From Marispirochaeta sp964554875 (GTDB lineage: Bacteria; Spirochaetota; Spirochaetia; JC444; Marispirochaetaceae): 64,000 nt of DNA. Below, one piece after another: positions 16,690 through 24,583 of the stretch. Positions within the stretch are counted from its first letter, which is position 1; each line of letters begins with the position of its first letter. Location of the stretch: assembly GCA_964554875.1 (NCBI GenBank), contig CAZKQJ010000009.1, positions 1 through 64,000 of the forward strand. The letters are read 5' to 3'. The position numbers and the translations under genes were made by a program. Below the pieces are notes generated by a model. That model did not search any database. It saw only the letters and a list, made by a program, of their open reading frames with translations, and was not told where the DNA came from.

Positions 16690-17745
16690 TTACTCCAGTT
16701 CATCCCTTTCGAGCCGAAGGGGAATACCCTGCTTTTCCAGCAGCTTATTTATTTCATCAACGGTTATGTCGTCGATTTCGACTCCATTCTTCATGCTGTT
16801 TTCTTCCATCTCCGCTTCAATTTCTCCGGGAAGATATATCCGGCTCACACCATCGGCTTTTCTGGATTCCCTGATTCCTCCGACATAGTCCCTTGCAAGA
16901 TCATGGAAGGTCTCTTCTTTCATAAAATGCTGAATGTCGATTGCCATCAGCATCGCCCCGACCCCCGTTGGACCAAGGGGTTTGTGGAAGGTAAGAATAT
17001 CCCGCCCGTATTTTGAACCGGAGAGCATACCGCATATGACATCTATAAACAGTGCCATACCGGATCCCTTGGGTCCTCCTACTGGAATCAGGGTTCCCTC
17101 CATGGCCTTCGCAGGATCATCGGTAGGTTTCCCTTCGCTGTCCAGAGCCCAGCCTTCAGGTATATTCTGTTTAAGTTTCAAGGCACGCCGGATCTTTCCC
17201 CGGGCCACAAGGCTGGTAGACATATCCAGGGCAACAGGATTCTGACCTCCCACTGGAAAGGCAATGGAAAATGGATTAGTCCCGAAAAAGGCTTCCGAGC
17301 CGCCCCAGGGTGCCATGGAGGGAGCGCTGTTACACATTGCAAAGCCTACCGCCCCCTCCCGTGCGGCAATAATCGAATAGAAAGCCAGAAGACCTATATG
17401 ATTTGTATTCCTGACCAGCGACATACCTATGCCCTGCTCTTTGGCATGCTCCAGGGCCCGTCTCATGGCCCTTTCGGCCGCAACCTGTCCCAATCCGTTA
17501 TTCCCGTCAAAATGGGCGGTGGCTCCCGAGTCGGAAATGATCTCCAGCTTTGTCGGGATGTTAAGCAATCCGTTTTCTACCCTGTCTGCAATCTTTGGAA
17601 TAAAATTTATTCCATGGGTATGTATTCCCCGCATGTCCGCCATCAGCAGATTGCGTGCTACAACCGCAGCCTCTTCATTGGAAGCCCCCAGGGATTTAAG
17701 AAGCGCAGTGGATACCTTTGTAATATAATCATAGGAAAACTTCAC
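16690..17745 (-). CDS. Ldh2-family malate/L-lactate-type dehydrogenase
   Basis: A 351-residue member of the non-Rossmann NAD(P)-dependent 2-hydroxyacid dehydrogenase family (malate, lactate, ureidoglycolate, diketogulonate reductases). The catalytic histidine is in RNTNHIGL, and the family segments MRGIHTHG, NSAPSMAPWGG and GTNPFSIAFP are clear. It should oxidise a 2-hydroxy acid or reduce the matching keto acid. The start is GTG with AGGAG inside the end of the RraA gene; only 3 bp separate the two genes, so they are tightly coupled. The next step, cleavage of a keto acid by RraA, fits this pairing. Confidence 0.9.
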   Translation of the reverse strand: MKFSYDYITKVSTALLKSLGASNEEAAVVARNLLMADMRGIHTHGINFIPKIADRVENGLLNIPTKLEIISDSGATAHFDGNNGLGQVAAERAMRRALEHAKEQGIGMSLVRNTNHIGLLAFYSIIAAREGAVGFAMCNSAPSMAPWGGSEAFFGTNPFSIAFPVGGQNPVALDMSTSLVARGKIRRALKLKQNIPEGWALDSEGKPTDDPAKAMEGTLIPVGGPKGSGMALFIDVICGMLSGSKYGRDILTFHKPLGPTGVGAMLMAIDIQHFMKEETFHDLARDYVGGIRESRKADGVSRIYLPGEIEAEMEENSMKNGVEIDDITVDEINKLLEKQGIPLRLERDELE

Positions 17746-17748
17746 ACC

Positions 17749-18420
17749 CTACTCCTCAACCATGCCAAGGGACTCGAGAACCTTGTCGAGTTTGTTCAGT
17801 TGTACCCCCGGAATCCCCGTTGCAAGGGCTGATCTTTTTTCCTTCTCATTGGCTATCCTCTTTTTTACTCCATCAGCCACATCAGCAATCATCGCTTTGG
17901 GAATAACAACCACCCCGTCATCATCGCCGACAACAAGGTCACCGGGTTTGATGGTAACGTCTCCCAGCAATATCGGATGGTTTACCAGCCCAAGATTCCG
18001 TTTTACCGTACCCCGGATGCAGGTACCCCTGCAGAAAATGGGAAAACCCATTGCAATAATATCCTCGCTGTCCCGTACTCCTCCATCTATAACCAGGCCT
18101 CCTATCTTCCTCGCCAGGGCGGAGGACGCCATCAAGTCTCCCCAGTAACCGCCTTCCGTGTGTCCTCCGGTATCCGCAACTATCACATCACCGGGCTCCG
18201 CGACCTCTATAGCTTTGTGAAGCATCAGATTATCCATGGGAAAACACTTTACCGTGATGGCCGGGCCAAGGATCTTCATTCCAGATGTAAGAGGTTTAAT
18301 ACAGGAACGGACGGCGCCAATTCGCCCCGCTGCTTCATGAACTGTAGCGCTTCCAACACCCCTGAAAGATTCAAGTAACTCGTTACTAGGCCGGTCGATT
18401 TTTCTGTGCACGTGTACCAT
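17749..18420 (-). CDS. RraA-like aldolase/decarboxylase (HMG-aldolase family)
   Basis: A 223-residue RraA-fold protein. The active-site set of 4-hydroxy-4-methyl-2-oxoglutarate aldolases is present: GGYWGDLMA followed by DGGVRDSEDI, with the Arg-Asp pair that binds keto acid and metal. Members cleave 4-hydroxy-4-methyl-2-oxoglutarate-like compounds to pyruvate or decarboxylate oxaloacetate. True RraA RNase E inhibitors are shorter and lack this catabolic context. Ten bases downstream of the GntR gene and upstream of Ldh2, so probably a pyruvate-releasing step of the island. Confidence 0.85.
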   Translation of the reverse strand: MVHVHRKIDRPSNELLESFRGVGSATVHEAAGRIGAVRSCIKPLTSGMKILGPAITVKCFPMDNLMLHKAIEVAEPGDVIVADTGGHTEGGYWGDLMASSALARKIGGLVIDGGVRDSEDIIAMGFPIFCRGTCIRGTVKRNLGLVNHPILLGDVTIKPGDLVVGDDDGVVVIPKAMIADVADGVKKRIANEKEKRSALATGIPGVQLNKLDKVLESLGMVEE

Positions 18421-18430
18421 ATAACTACCC

Positions 18431-19075
18431 CTATGTAAGACTATTTATGTACTGATAACCATTTACCAAATGATCCCGCACCCTTTTCTGAGCCAGATCC
18501 TCATCACCATCGATAATTGCGTCCAGGACCAGAATGTGTTCGTCGATTATGAACTCAAACCTTCGACAGGAAAACTTGCGCCCATAGTTATTTCGTATGC
18601 GGGAAATGGAATCGAGAACATCCCGGTACATCTGAAGAAGTTTGCGATTTTTTACAATTTCCATGATTTCCATGTGTATATCATCACAAAAGTCCCAGCC
18701 TTCTTCGGCAGCATCCTGGTCCAGTTTCTCTTTTAAGCGATAAAGCTCTTCTCTTCGTTTGATCAGTTCGCTTTTATCATCAAGCTTTGCCGCCTTGGCG
18801 GCTGTTTCACATTCAATCATTTCACGAATCTCAAAAACTTCATGAATATCGCCTGATGAAATAAAGGATACGATCGAGCCCCTGCCGGGGATACTGCTAA
18901 CCAGACCTTCTCGTTCGAGCTGTCGTATTGCTTCCCGAACCGGAGTTTTGCTGACGCCATATCCCGCAGCAAGGTTCGCCTCATGGATAGGTAAACCAGG
19001 CTCAAGCTTACAGCTCAGGATTTCTCCACGAAGTTTTTCATAAACCTGCTGCTTCTTGTTCTTTGCTTTTTTCAA
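18431..19075 (-). CDS. GntR-family (FadR/FCD) transcriptional regulator 1
   Basis: A 214-residue repressor-type protein: N-terminal winged helix (GVSKTPVREAIRQLEREGL) and C-terminal FCD domain with candidate metal ligands around DDIHMEIM and later histidines. FCD regulators sense small organic acids. It is the first gene of its operon and has the common operator just downstream of its own -10, so autoregulation and control of the other five sites is likely. The TTG start, after GGGGCAGGG, aligns with the ATG start of the paralogue at 20250-20888, with which it shares most of its sequence. Ancient tandem duplication is inferred. Confidence 0.9.
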   Translation of the reverse strand: MKKAKNKKQQVYEKLRGEILSCKLEPGLPIHEANLAAGYGVSKTPVREAIRQLEREGLVSSIPGRGSIVSFISSGDIHEVFEIREMIECETAAKAAKLDDKSELIKRREELYRLKEKLDQDAAEEGWDFCDDIHMEIMEIVKNRKLLQMYRDVLDSISRIRNNYGRKFSCRRFEFIIDEHILVLDAIIDGDEDLAQKRVRDHLVNGYQYINSLT

Positions 19076-19089
19076 CCCTGCCCCATCTT

Positions 19090-19140
19090 ATTATACCTTG
19101 AGTATAACAAGATTATATTATCGATATTACCAGCTGTCAA
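19090..19140 (-). promoter_or_regulatory. Promoter and operator of the GntR-RraA operon
   Basis: Near-ideal minus-strand promoter: TTGACA (19135-19140), 17 bp spacer, TATAAT (19112-19117). The expected start falls in the operator 19090-19107, reading TTATACTCAAGGTATAAT on the transcribed strand; its halves TTATAC and GTATAA form a true inverted repeat here. Confidence 0.7.
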
Positions 19141-19145
19141 TAAAA

Positions 19146-19979
19146 TTACGGAAAATAAGCCCCCAGGATCTCATGCATGGATGCATAGGCCCGGGAAGAC
19201 ACAACAGTTGGATCCAGGTTCCGGTATTCCGTATTGAGGATTTCCAGAGAGTAGTAACCCGTGTAGCCTTTCATCTCCAGGATGGAGATAATCTCTCCGA
19301 GATCATAAAAGCCTTCACCGGGAAGTACCCGGCACTCTCTGGTTCGTGTCAGGATGTCTCCGTCCCGGGTATTCATATCGTTCAGATGGCACAGGAAAAT
19401 CTTCTCAACAGGGACCTCACGAAGTCCTTCCTTTGTTGAGCTCCCCTCGAAATAGTGAAATGTATCAAGTACAATCCCGATGTTTTCCCTGTCCGCACCA
19501 CGGACAATATTCCAGGCCGTCTCTATCGAATTTATTCTGGTCCAGGGAAGGAACTCCATGGCCACACGACCGCCATAAGGCGCAGCGACGCGTCCCAGTT
19601 CCTGTAGGTTCCTGACTGCAAGGGAAAAATCATAGGTACTGTTTCTGTTCTCAAACGCCACCGGTGCAATAAGAACAGGTTCCTCTCCAAGGGCGGAAGC
19701 ACAGGCACAGAAATGATCAAAATCCTGCAATACCTTAACCAGTTCTCCATCCTGGGCATAAACCCAGTTTGAAAAGAAGTTGTATTCAACAGAGATCAGC
19801 TTATACTTATGGAGAAGATGCCGTGCATCCGCCAGGGAATTCCCGGCGGATAGATAATTTTCCAGATTCCGGTCACGGACACCCACCGCCCGAAAGCCGA
19901 CCTGGGAGGCCGCAAGCAGCTGCTGTTCAAAATCAAGATGAATAAGGGCACTCAAGTTATAGCAGATTCTGTTTTCCAC
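19146..19979 (-). CDS. Hydroxypyruvate-isomerase-like TIM-barrel protein
   Basis: A 277-residue sugar isomerase/epimerase of the xylose-isomerase-like superfamily. Metal-binding residues are expected in VAMEFLPW (Glu), IVLDTFHYF (Asp, His), FLCHLND (His) and YYSLEILN (Glu), the standard order for the family. Possible reactions are ketose C3 epimerisation, inosose dehydration or hydroxypyruvate isomerisation. GTG start with GGAGG eight bases upstream. It has its own copy of the island operator, so it is a separate transcription unit of the same regulon. Confidence 0.85.
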   Translation of the reverse strand: MENRICYNLSALIHLDFEQQLLAASQVGFRAVGVRDRNLENYLSAGNSLADARHLLHKYKLISVEYNFFSNWVYAQDGELVKVLQDFDHFCACASALGEEPVLIAPVAFENRNSTYDFSLAVRNLQELGRVAAPYGGRVAMEFLPWTRINSIETAWNIVRGADRENIGIVLDTFHYFEGSSTKEGLREVPVEKIFLCHLNDMNTRDGDILTRTRECRVLPGEGFYDLGEIISILEMKGYTGYYSLEILNTEYRNLDPTVVSSRAYASMHEILGAYFP

Positions 19980-20046
19980 AAGTCAATCCTCCGGAACTCC
20001 TGTGCAAGCTGTACAGAGTATAAGATATTTTATACATATATCTACA

Positions 20047-20092
20047 TTATACTCTAATTATACCTATAATCTCCAGAGAAAGATATTGTCAA
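20047..20092 (-). promoter_or_regulatory. Promoter and operator of the TIM-barrel gene
   Basis: Minus-strand TTGACA (20087-20092), 17 bp spacer and TTATAG (20064-20069), followed by TTATACTCTAATTATACC (20047-20064), the best match to the island consensus. Confidence 0.65.
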
Positions 20093-20173
20093 TTCAAATT
20101 ATGTGCGGGTTCTGAGGATAGGGATCGGTGTGTTCCGGTGCACAAAATGATGAGGCCTCCCTGCAGGGGCATT

Positions 20174-20208
20174 AAAAAGCCGGCAGTTGAGCATTAACCA
20201 TACCGGCT
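20174..20208 (-). terminator. Terminator of the second GntR gene
   Basis: On the minus strand AGCCGG pairs with CCGGCT (20201-20208 with 20078-like complement at 20178-20185), an 8 bp stem with one wobble and a 15-base loop, followed by five T residues. It lies 42 bp after the GntR stop. Confidence 0.6.
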
Positions 20209-20249
20209 GTACTGAGTATTCCCGGAGTGTGTCAGTTCATTGGAAAAAA

Positions 20250-20888
20250 TCAGGTAAGATTGTTTATGTAGGTATATGCGTTTCCAAGATGCTTACGCAT
20301 CATCTTTTGGGCATTCCCGCCGTCCCCATCAATGATGGCATTTATGATGGCAAGGTGTTCATCCACGATATGCTCCAGACGTCGTCCGGAGAAGCGGTGA
20401 CCGAAATTGTTCCGAATGCGTTCAATCGTATCCAGAATCTCGCCATACATCCGCGAAAGCTTCTTATTGCCGACACTGTCGATTATGACAAGATGAATAT
20501 CATTGCAGCCTTCCCAGTTTGCCGAGTCCTCTTCATCGCCGCTGAGGCGCTTTTTTACTTCCTCAAGTTCCTCTTTTTTTCTAAGAAGCTTTTCCTTGTC
20601 GGAAAGCTTCGCAGCTCTTCTGGTAGCACCGCATTCAATAATTTCCCTTATTTCGAATATTTCATATATATCACCGGATGAAATATAGGAAATGATCGAT
20701 CCACGTCCAGGAATACTGTCAACAAGTCCTTCCCGCTCCAGCTGGCGAATTGCCTCCCGTATGGGTGTTTTACTGACTCCAAAACGCTCGGCGAAATCAG
20801 CTTCGTTTATGGGCATCCCTGGGGACAGACTGCAGTCGATAATCTGTTCTCGCAGTTTCTCGTATACCAGTTCTTTCTTGCTCTTCAT
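20250..20888 (-). CDS. GntR-family (FadR/FCD) transcriptional regulator 2
   Basis: A 212-residue close paralogue of the GntR at 18431-19075: the recognition-helix region is nearly the same (GVSKTPIREAIRQLEREGL) and both continue with SIPGRGSI and ISSGDI. The FCD domains diverge more, as expected if the two sense different ligands but bind similar DNA. Start ATG 20888 has only a weak GAGAG. It is monocistronic, with its own terminator. A perfect palindrome at 20922-20935 upstream differs from the common operator, so it may be regulated separately. Confidence 0.9.
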   Translation of the reverse strand: MKSKKELVYEKLREQIIDCSLSPGMPINEADFAERFGVSKTPIREAIRQLEREGLVDSIPGRGSIISYISSGDIYEIFEIREIIECGATRRAAKLSDKEKLLRKKEELEEVKKRLSGDEEDSANWEGCNDIHLVIIDSVGNKKLSRMYGEILDTIERIRNNFGHRFSGRRLEHIVDEHLAIINAIIDGDGGNAQKMMRKHLGNAYTYINNLT

Positions 20889-20921
20889 AGTGTGTCTCTC
20901 ACAAAATCATCAATTTATGCC

Positions 20922-20935
20922 TGAATTATAATTCA
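20922..20935. promoter_or_regulatory. Palindrome upstream of the second GntR gene
   Basis: TGAATTATAATTCA is a perfect 14 bp inverted repeat 34 bp before the ATG. It may be an operator, perhaps for autoregulation, but AT-rich palindromes also arise by chance and no clear promoter boxes frame it. Confidence 0.35.
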
Positions 20936-21029
20936 AATATGCCCTGAAAGTAAACATGCGATCAACACCCTTCACTATTAAACACAAACTTCTCATGCAC
21001 TGACGGTCAGCTTCCCCGCCGACATGAAC

Positions 21030-21058
21030 TTGACACGCACAGAAGCTCACCCTACTGT
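21030..21058 (+). promoter_or_regulatory. Promoter placing the start site at the SpoIID-gene ATG
   Basis: TTGACA (21030-21035), 17 bp spacer and TACTGT (21053-21058). Transcription should begin about seven bases after the -10, at 21065, which is the A of the start codon. No Shine-Dalgarno sequence is visible before that ATG, so the mRNA may be leaderless. Confidence 0.55.
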
Positions 21059-21064
21059 AGCAGC

Positions 21065-23116
21065 ATGAAATCCGCGGGACTCATTACAGGTATTCTACTA
21101 TTAATGCTCCTTGGAACCAATCTTGCAGGAAACCCGGCAAAGGAAATCAGCCCCGAGGCCGCTCCGTCCTTTGACGACGCGGTTGCCCTCTACTACAATG
21201 GGGACTTCGAAGAGTCCCTGGAGGCTTTCAGGAAGCGGGTAGACTACTACGCCTCGGATACCCGTTCCCGGCTGCAGCTCTCCAGGCTTTTACGTGAAGC
21301 TGGACGACTGCATGAAGCCCGGGAACATCTGCTTATCCTCAATGCCGCCGCAGAAAACGATCAATACTCCCTGGAACTGCTGAGAACCGAAGTGCTGTCC
21401 GGCACACTCCGTGGCCAGGAATCCGAAATGAGGGAAGCTTCTTCCCCTGAGGAACTCTTCTGGTACGGACTTGCAATGCTCAGGGAGGGGACCACTGAAA
21501 AGGCCGAAGCCCTTCTGGAAAAATCCCTTCAGGGGCACAGCTACAATCCCGGGGCTCACTATTTTCTCGGTCTCTTAAGAAGTCAGCGGGGAGATTACGA
21601 CTCAGGAGCGGATCATTTTCGTCAGGCCCTGAAGCAGGAGCCGAACCTGACCCGGGCGTTTCTGCCCCTGGCGGAAACCGAGATTGCCCGGGGAGAGATC
21701 GACGCAGGCTACGGGCTCCTCCAGCGGGCCCTTGCCGTATTTTCCGGCAACCTGGAGGCGGCGCGGAAACTCCGGAACCTCACTGACCGCTACCCGGCCC
21801 TGACGGAGACACGGGAACGAAAGGCGGAGGAACGGCGCATAGCAGTCCGGGCACCGGAGAAGAAACACTTCCCGGAGGATAGAGAAAAGCTTACCCGGAT
21901 ACGGATAGGACTGGCAGAGAATACCGAGATCCTCCATCTGAAAACAGGGGCGGCCTTTTCCCTTCAGAGCGCTGAGATTCTCTATCAGGGAAAACGGGAA
22001 GAGATTCTTACGATCAGTCACGCTCCGGACCGGATAATCGTGAGCCGCAGCGACGGCGACAGCATTATGGAAACTTCGGACCCCGTTGTGCTGATCTATG
22101 AATCCCCAGGGGCCACCACGGCGCTTTTTGATATGGAGTACGGCAGCGGATACTATTTCGCCGGCTCCGAAGACCGCTTCTACCGGGGTCGGATGGAGTT
22201 TTTACCTGCGTCCGCGGGGATTACCGTAATCAATCAGGTCAACCTGGAGGAATACCTCTACTCGGTGGTGCCGTCGGAGATTCCCGCCTACTGGCCGCAG
22301 GAATCCCTGGAAGCCCAGGCCATTGCAGCACGCAGCTACACCCTGGCCAATTTGGGACGATTTTCCTCCCGGGGATTCGACCTGATGGGTTCCGTCCGCT
22401 CCGCCTCCTATCGGGGAGCCAGCAACGAGGCGGAAAGGACTACAGCCGCCGTGGATGCCACCCGGGGGAAGGTCCTGATCCATGATGGCAAGCCCCTGGA
22501 TGCCGTCTATTCCGCCAACAGCGGCGGCTACACCGAGAGCGGAGAAAGCGTCTGGAGATACCCCTCCGCCCTGCAGGCAGTCAGCGATCCGACCCTCCCT
22601 GAGAGGACATCTTTCCTGCCGCCGGAGGAACTGGCCCGGTGGCTGGCGGACCGTCCGGCCAGTTTCAGTTCCGAACCGGGACTCCACTCACCCTCAGCCT
22701 ACCGCTGGCATGCCTGGGTATCGGCGGAGGAGATTTCCGCCCGATTGCGTTCCAGGGGAACCGAAGTCGGAAGAATCATCTCCCTGACCAGCACAGGCAG
22801 GGGCATAAGCGGCCGTGTTGAAAAGGTTCGCATCCAGGGAACCGGTGGGGAAACAGAGGTCCGGGGAGACAGCATCCGCTCAGCCCTTGGAGGATTGCGC
22901 AGTAATCTGTTTGTTTCCGAAGCGGTACTGGGCGCGGACGGCCTGCCGGAGTCCTTTCTTTTTACCGGAGGCGGCTGGGGCCACGGTGTGGGGATGGACC
23001 AGAGCGGAGCTGCAGGTATGGCAGCAGCTGGATGGACTGCGGAGGAAATACTGGCACACTACTATCCAGGAACAGCAATAGAGGATTACTACAGCGGGGA
23101 CAGCGAATCGTATTAA
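21065..23116 (+). CDS. TPR-SpoIID/LytB domain protein, peptidoglycan-acting
   Basis: A 683-residue exported protein. A signal peptide (ITGILLLMLLGTNLAG) is followed by TPR-like repeats over roughly residues 30-255, then a SpoIID domain. The latter has VVPSEIPAYWPQESLEAQ with the presumed catalytic Glu, YSANSGGYTES and the terminal GGWGHGVGMDQSGAAG. SpoIID is a lytic transglycosylase acting on glycan strands without stem peptides. Non-sporulating spirochaetes carry relatives, so a role in cell-wall remodelling or division is more likely than sporulation. The start is fixed by the signal peptide; there is no ribosome site. The 3' end overlaps the convergent UxaA gene by 4 bp. Confidence 0.85.
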   Translation: MKSAGLITGILLLMLLGTNLAGNPAKEISPEAAPSFDDAVALYYNGDFEESLEAFRKRVDYYASDTRSRLQLSRLLREAGRLHEAREHLLILNAAAENDQYSLELLRTEVLSGTLRGQESEMREASSPEELFWYGLAMLREGTTEKAEALLEKSLQGHSYNPGAHYFLGLLRSQRGDYDSGADHFRQALKQEPNLTRAFLPLAETEIARGEIDAGYGLLQRALAVFSGNLEAARKLRNLTDRYPALTETRERKAEERRIAVRAPEKKHFPEDREKLTRIRIGLAENTEILHLKTGAAFSLQSAEILYQGKREEILTISHAPDRIIVSRSDGDSIMETSDPVVLIYESPGATTALFDMEYGSGYYFAGSEDRFYRGRMEFLPASAGITVINQVNLEEYLYSVVPSEIPAYWPQESLEAQAIAARSYTLANLGRFSSRGFDLMGSVRSASYRGASNEAERTTAAVDATRGKVLIHDGKPLDAVYSANSGGYTESGESVWRYPSALQAVSDPTLPERTSFLPPEELARWLADRPASFSSEPGLHSPSAYRWHAWVSAEEISARLRSRGTEVGRIISLTSTGRGISGRVEKVRIQGTGGETEVRGDSIRSALGGLRSNLFVSEAVLGADGLPESFLFTGGGWGHGVGMDQSGAAGMAAAGWTAEEILAHYYPGTAIEDYYSGDSESY

Positions 23117-24291
23117 ACGATGGGTCCCCTCTGAAAAATTGCGGTCGAACCGTTGTAGCCGATGGTTTCCGCCTTTGTGGTATGCCCGTCCGCAGTCTTT
23201 AAGGAATATTCAAGCACCCGGCTGCCGGCGCTCTCCAGGGATTCCCCCTTCAATAAAACCTGGGAGACATCCAGATCGATAAAATCCACCAGGGTCTTTA
23301 CGGTGTTCCTGTTTCCGGAAACCTTGATAACCGGAATAAAGGGAAAACCCTGGGGCGCGCCGATCCCTGTGGAAAAAAGTATAATCTGACACCCGGCAGC
23401 TCCGAGACCGGCGAGGAGTTCCGGTTCCCTCCCTGGGGAATCGATAAAGTAGATCCCCCCTTCGTTAGGCGGACACTCTCCATAATCGAAAACTCCGTGA
23501 ATTTGCGCAGTACCGGACTTGACAATAGCACCCAGGGACTTCTCTTCGATGGTAGTCAGCCCTGCGGCTATGTTTCCGGCGGAGGGATTTCCACCCCGCA
23601 TATCGCTGCCGTGCTGGATTACCCGGGCTTCGAGCCTTTTTACCATGCCGAGGAGCTTGTCCGAAAGCCCCTTGTTTTCGCAGCGCCCGGCCACAAGATG
23701 CTCCGCCCCGATAAGCTCCGTTGTCTCGCCGAATACGGCAGAGCCGCCCGCGGCTATCAACTGGTCCAGGGCTTTACCCACCGCGGGATTCGAAGCGAGT
23801 CCGGAGGTCGGGTCCGACGCGCCGCACTTGACGCCGATACGCAGGTTCTTTATGGACGACTCCTTTCTGACATGAGAACTGATCTCCGAGGCGAGCTTCT
23901 GGGCCTTCAGGCCTCCCTCGTTGACAGCGGCGAAGTAGCCCCCGTCCCGCTGGATTCTGACCAGCTCCACGGGTTTTCCGGAAGCGGCGATGCCTTCAAC
24001 GATCTTTTCGGCATTCACCCCTTCGCAGCCCAGGCTTACAACCAGAACAGCCCCCAGATTGGGGTTGCGTCCCAGGTTAATAAGGGTCCGCTGGGTAAGC
24101 TCCAGGTCCTCCTGGAGGAGTCCGCAGCCCTGCTGGTGGGTAAATACGGCAGTCCCCTTTACGTGTCCGGCAATCTCTTCCGCTGCCTGGTTTGCGCAGG
24201 TAACCGTTGACAGCACGCCCAGGTAATTTCTTACCCCCACCTGCCCGTCAGGGCGGTGATAACCGAGAAATTGTGCTTTTAAAAAGTTCAT
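23113..24291 (-). CDS. UxaA/SuyB-type lyase large subunit
   Basis: A 392-residue protein of the altronate/galactarate dehydratase family (UxaA C-terminal part). Family signatures are GYHRPDGQVGVRNY near the start, HQQGCG, SLGCEG, KCGASDPTSG and GETTELIGAEHL; the conserved cysteines suggest an Fe-dependent or Fe-S site. In single-chain UxaA the SAF domain is fused in front; here it is a separate upstream gene overlapping by ATGA. That split form matches two-subunit enzymes such as the sulfolactate sulfo-lyase SuyAB, as well as split altronate dehydratases. The choice cannot be made from sequence by eye. Confidence 0.88.
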   Translation of the reverse strand: MNFLKAQFLGYHRPDGQVGVRNYLGVLSTVTCANQAAEEIAGHVKGTAVFTHQQGCGLLQEDLELTQRTLINLGRNPNLGAVLVVSLGCEGVNAEKIVEGIAASGKPVELVRIQRDGGYFAAVNEGGLKAQKLASEISSHVRKESSIKNLRIGVKCGASDPTSGLASNPAVGKALDQLIAAGGSAVFGETTELIGAEHLVAGRCENKGLSDKLLGMVKRLEARVIQHGSDMRGGNPSAGNIAAGLTTIEEKSLGAIVKSGTAQIHGVFDYGECPPNEGGIYFIDSPGREPELLAGLGAAGCQIILFSTGIGAPQGFPFIPVIKVSGNRNTVKTLVDFIDLDVSQVLLKGESLESAGSRVLEYSLKTADGHTTKAETIGYNGSTAIFQRGPIV

Positions 24292-24572
24292 GCCCTCTTT
24301 CCCTTCACATTGTGTACGTGTACGTGGGCCCCTGCCGGGATAAAGGAGGTCGCGAACCCGATTACCTCGCCGTATTTAACAATATCTTCTCCGGCCTCAA
24401 TATCACGGCGGGCGAACTTGTGGGCATAGGGGATTTCGTCGCGGAGAGAGAGCTTTTCAATTCCCTGTGCAGTTTTCAGTTCTATCTCCTTTCCGGCGGC
24501 AAGGGAAAGAAGAGCTGTCAGTGTGTTGTCTTTGTCATGCAGAAGGATGCATTGTCCTGTAGAAAAATCCAT
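24288..24572 (-). CDS. UxaA/SuyA-type lyase small subunit (SAF domain)
   Basis: A 94-residue SAF-domain protein corresponding to the N-terminal domain of UxaA or to SuyA. The middle segment RDEIPYAHKFARRDIEAGE is typical, followed by EVIGFAT and a histidine-rich end (GAHVHVHNVKG). ATG 24572 with AAAGGAG six bases upstream is preferred over a longer start. Its stop overlaps the start of the large subunit (ATGA), and the PII-like gene ends only 11 bp upstream. Confidence 0.88.
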   Translation of the reverse strand: MDFSTGQCILLHDKDNTLTALLSLAAGKEIELKTAQGIEKLSLRDEIPYAHKFARRDIEAGEDIVKYGEVIGFATSFIPAGAHVHVHNVKGKRA

Positions 24573-24583
24573 ACACTCTCCTT

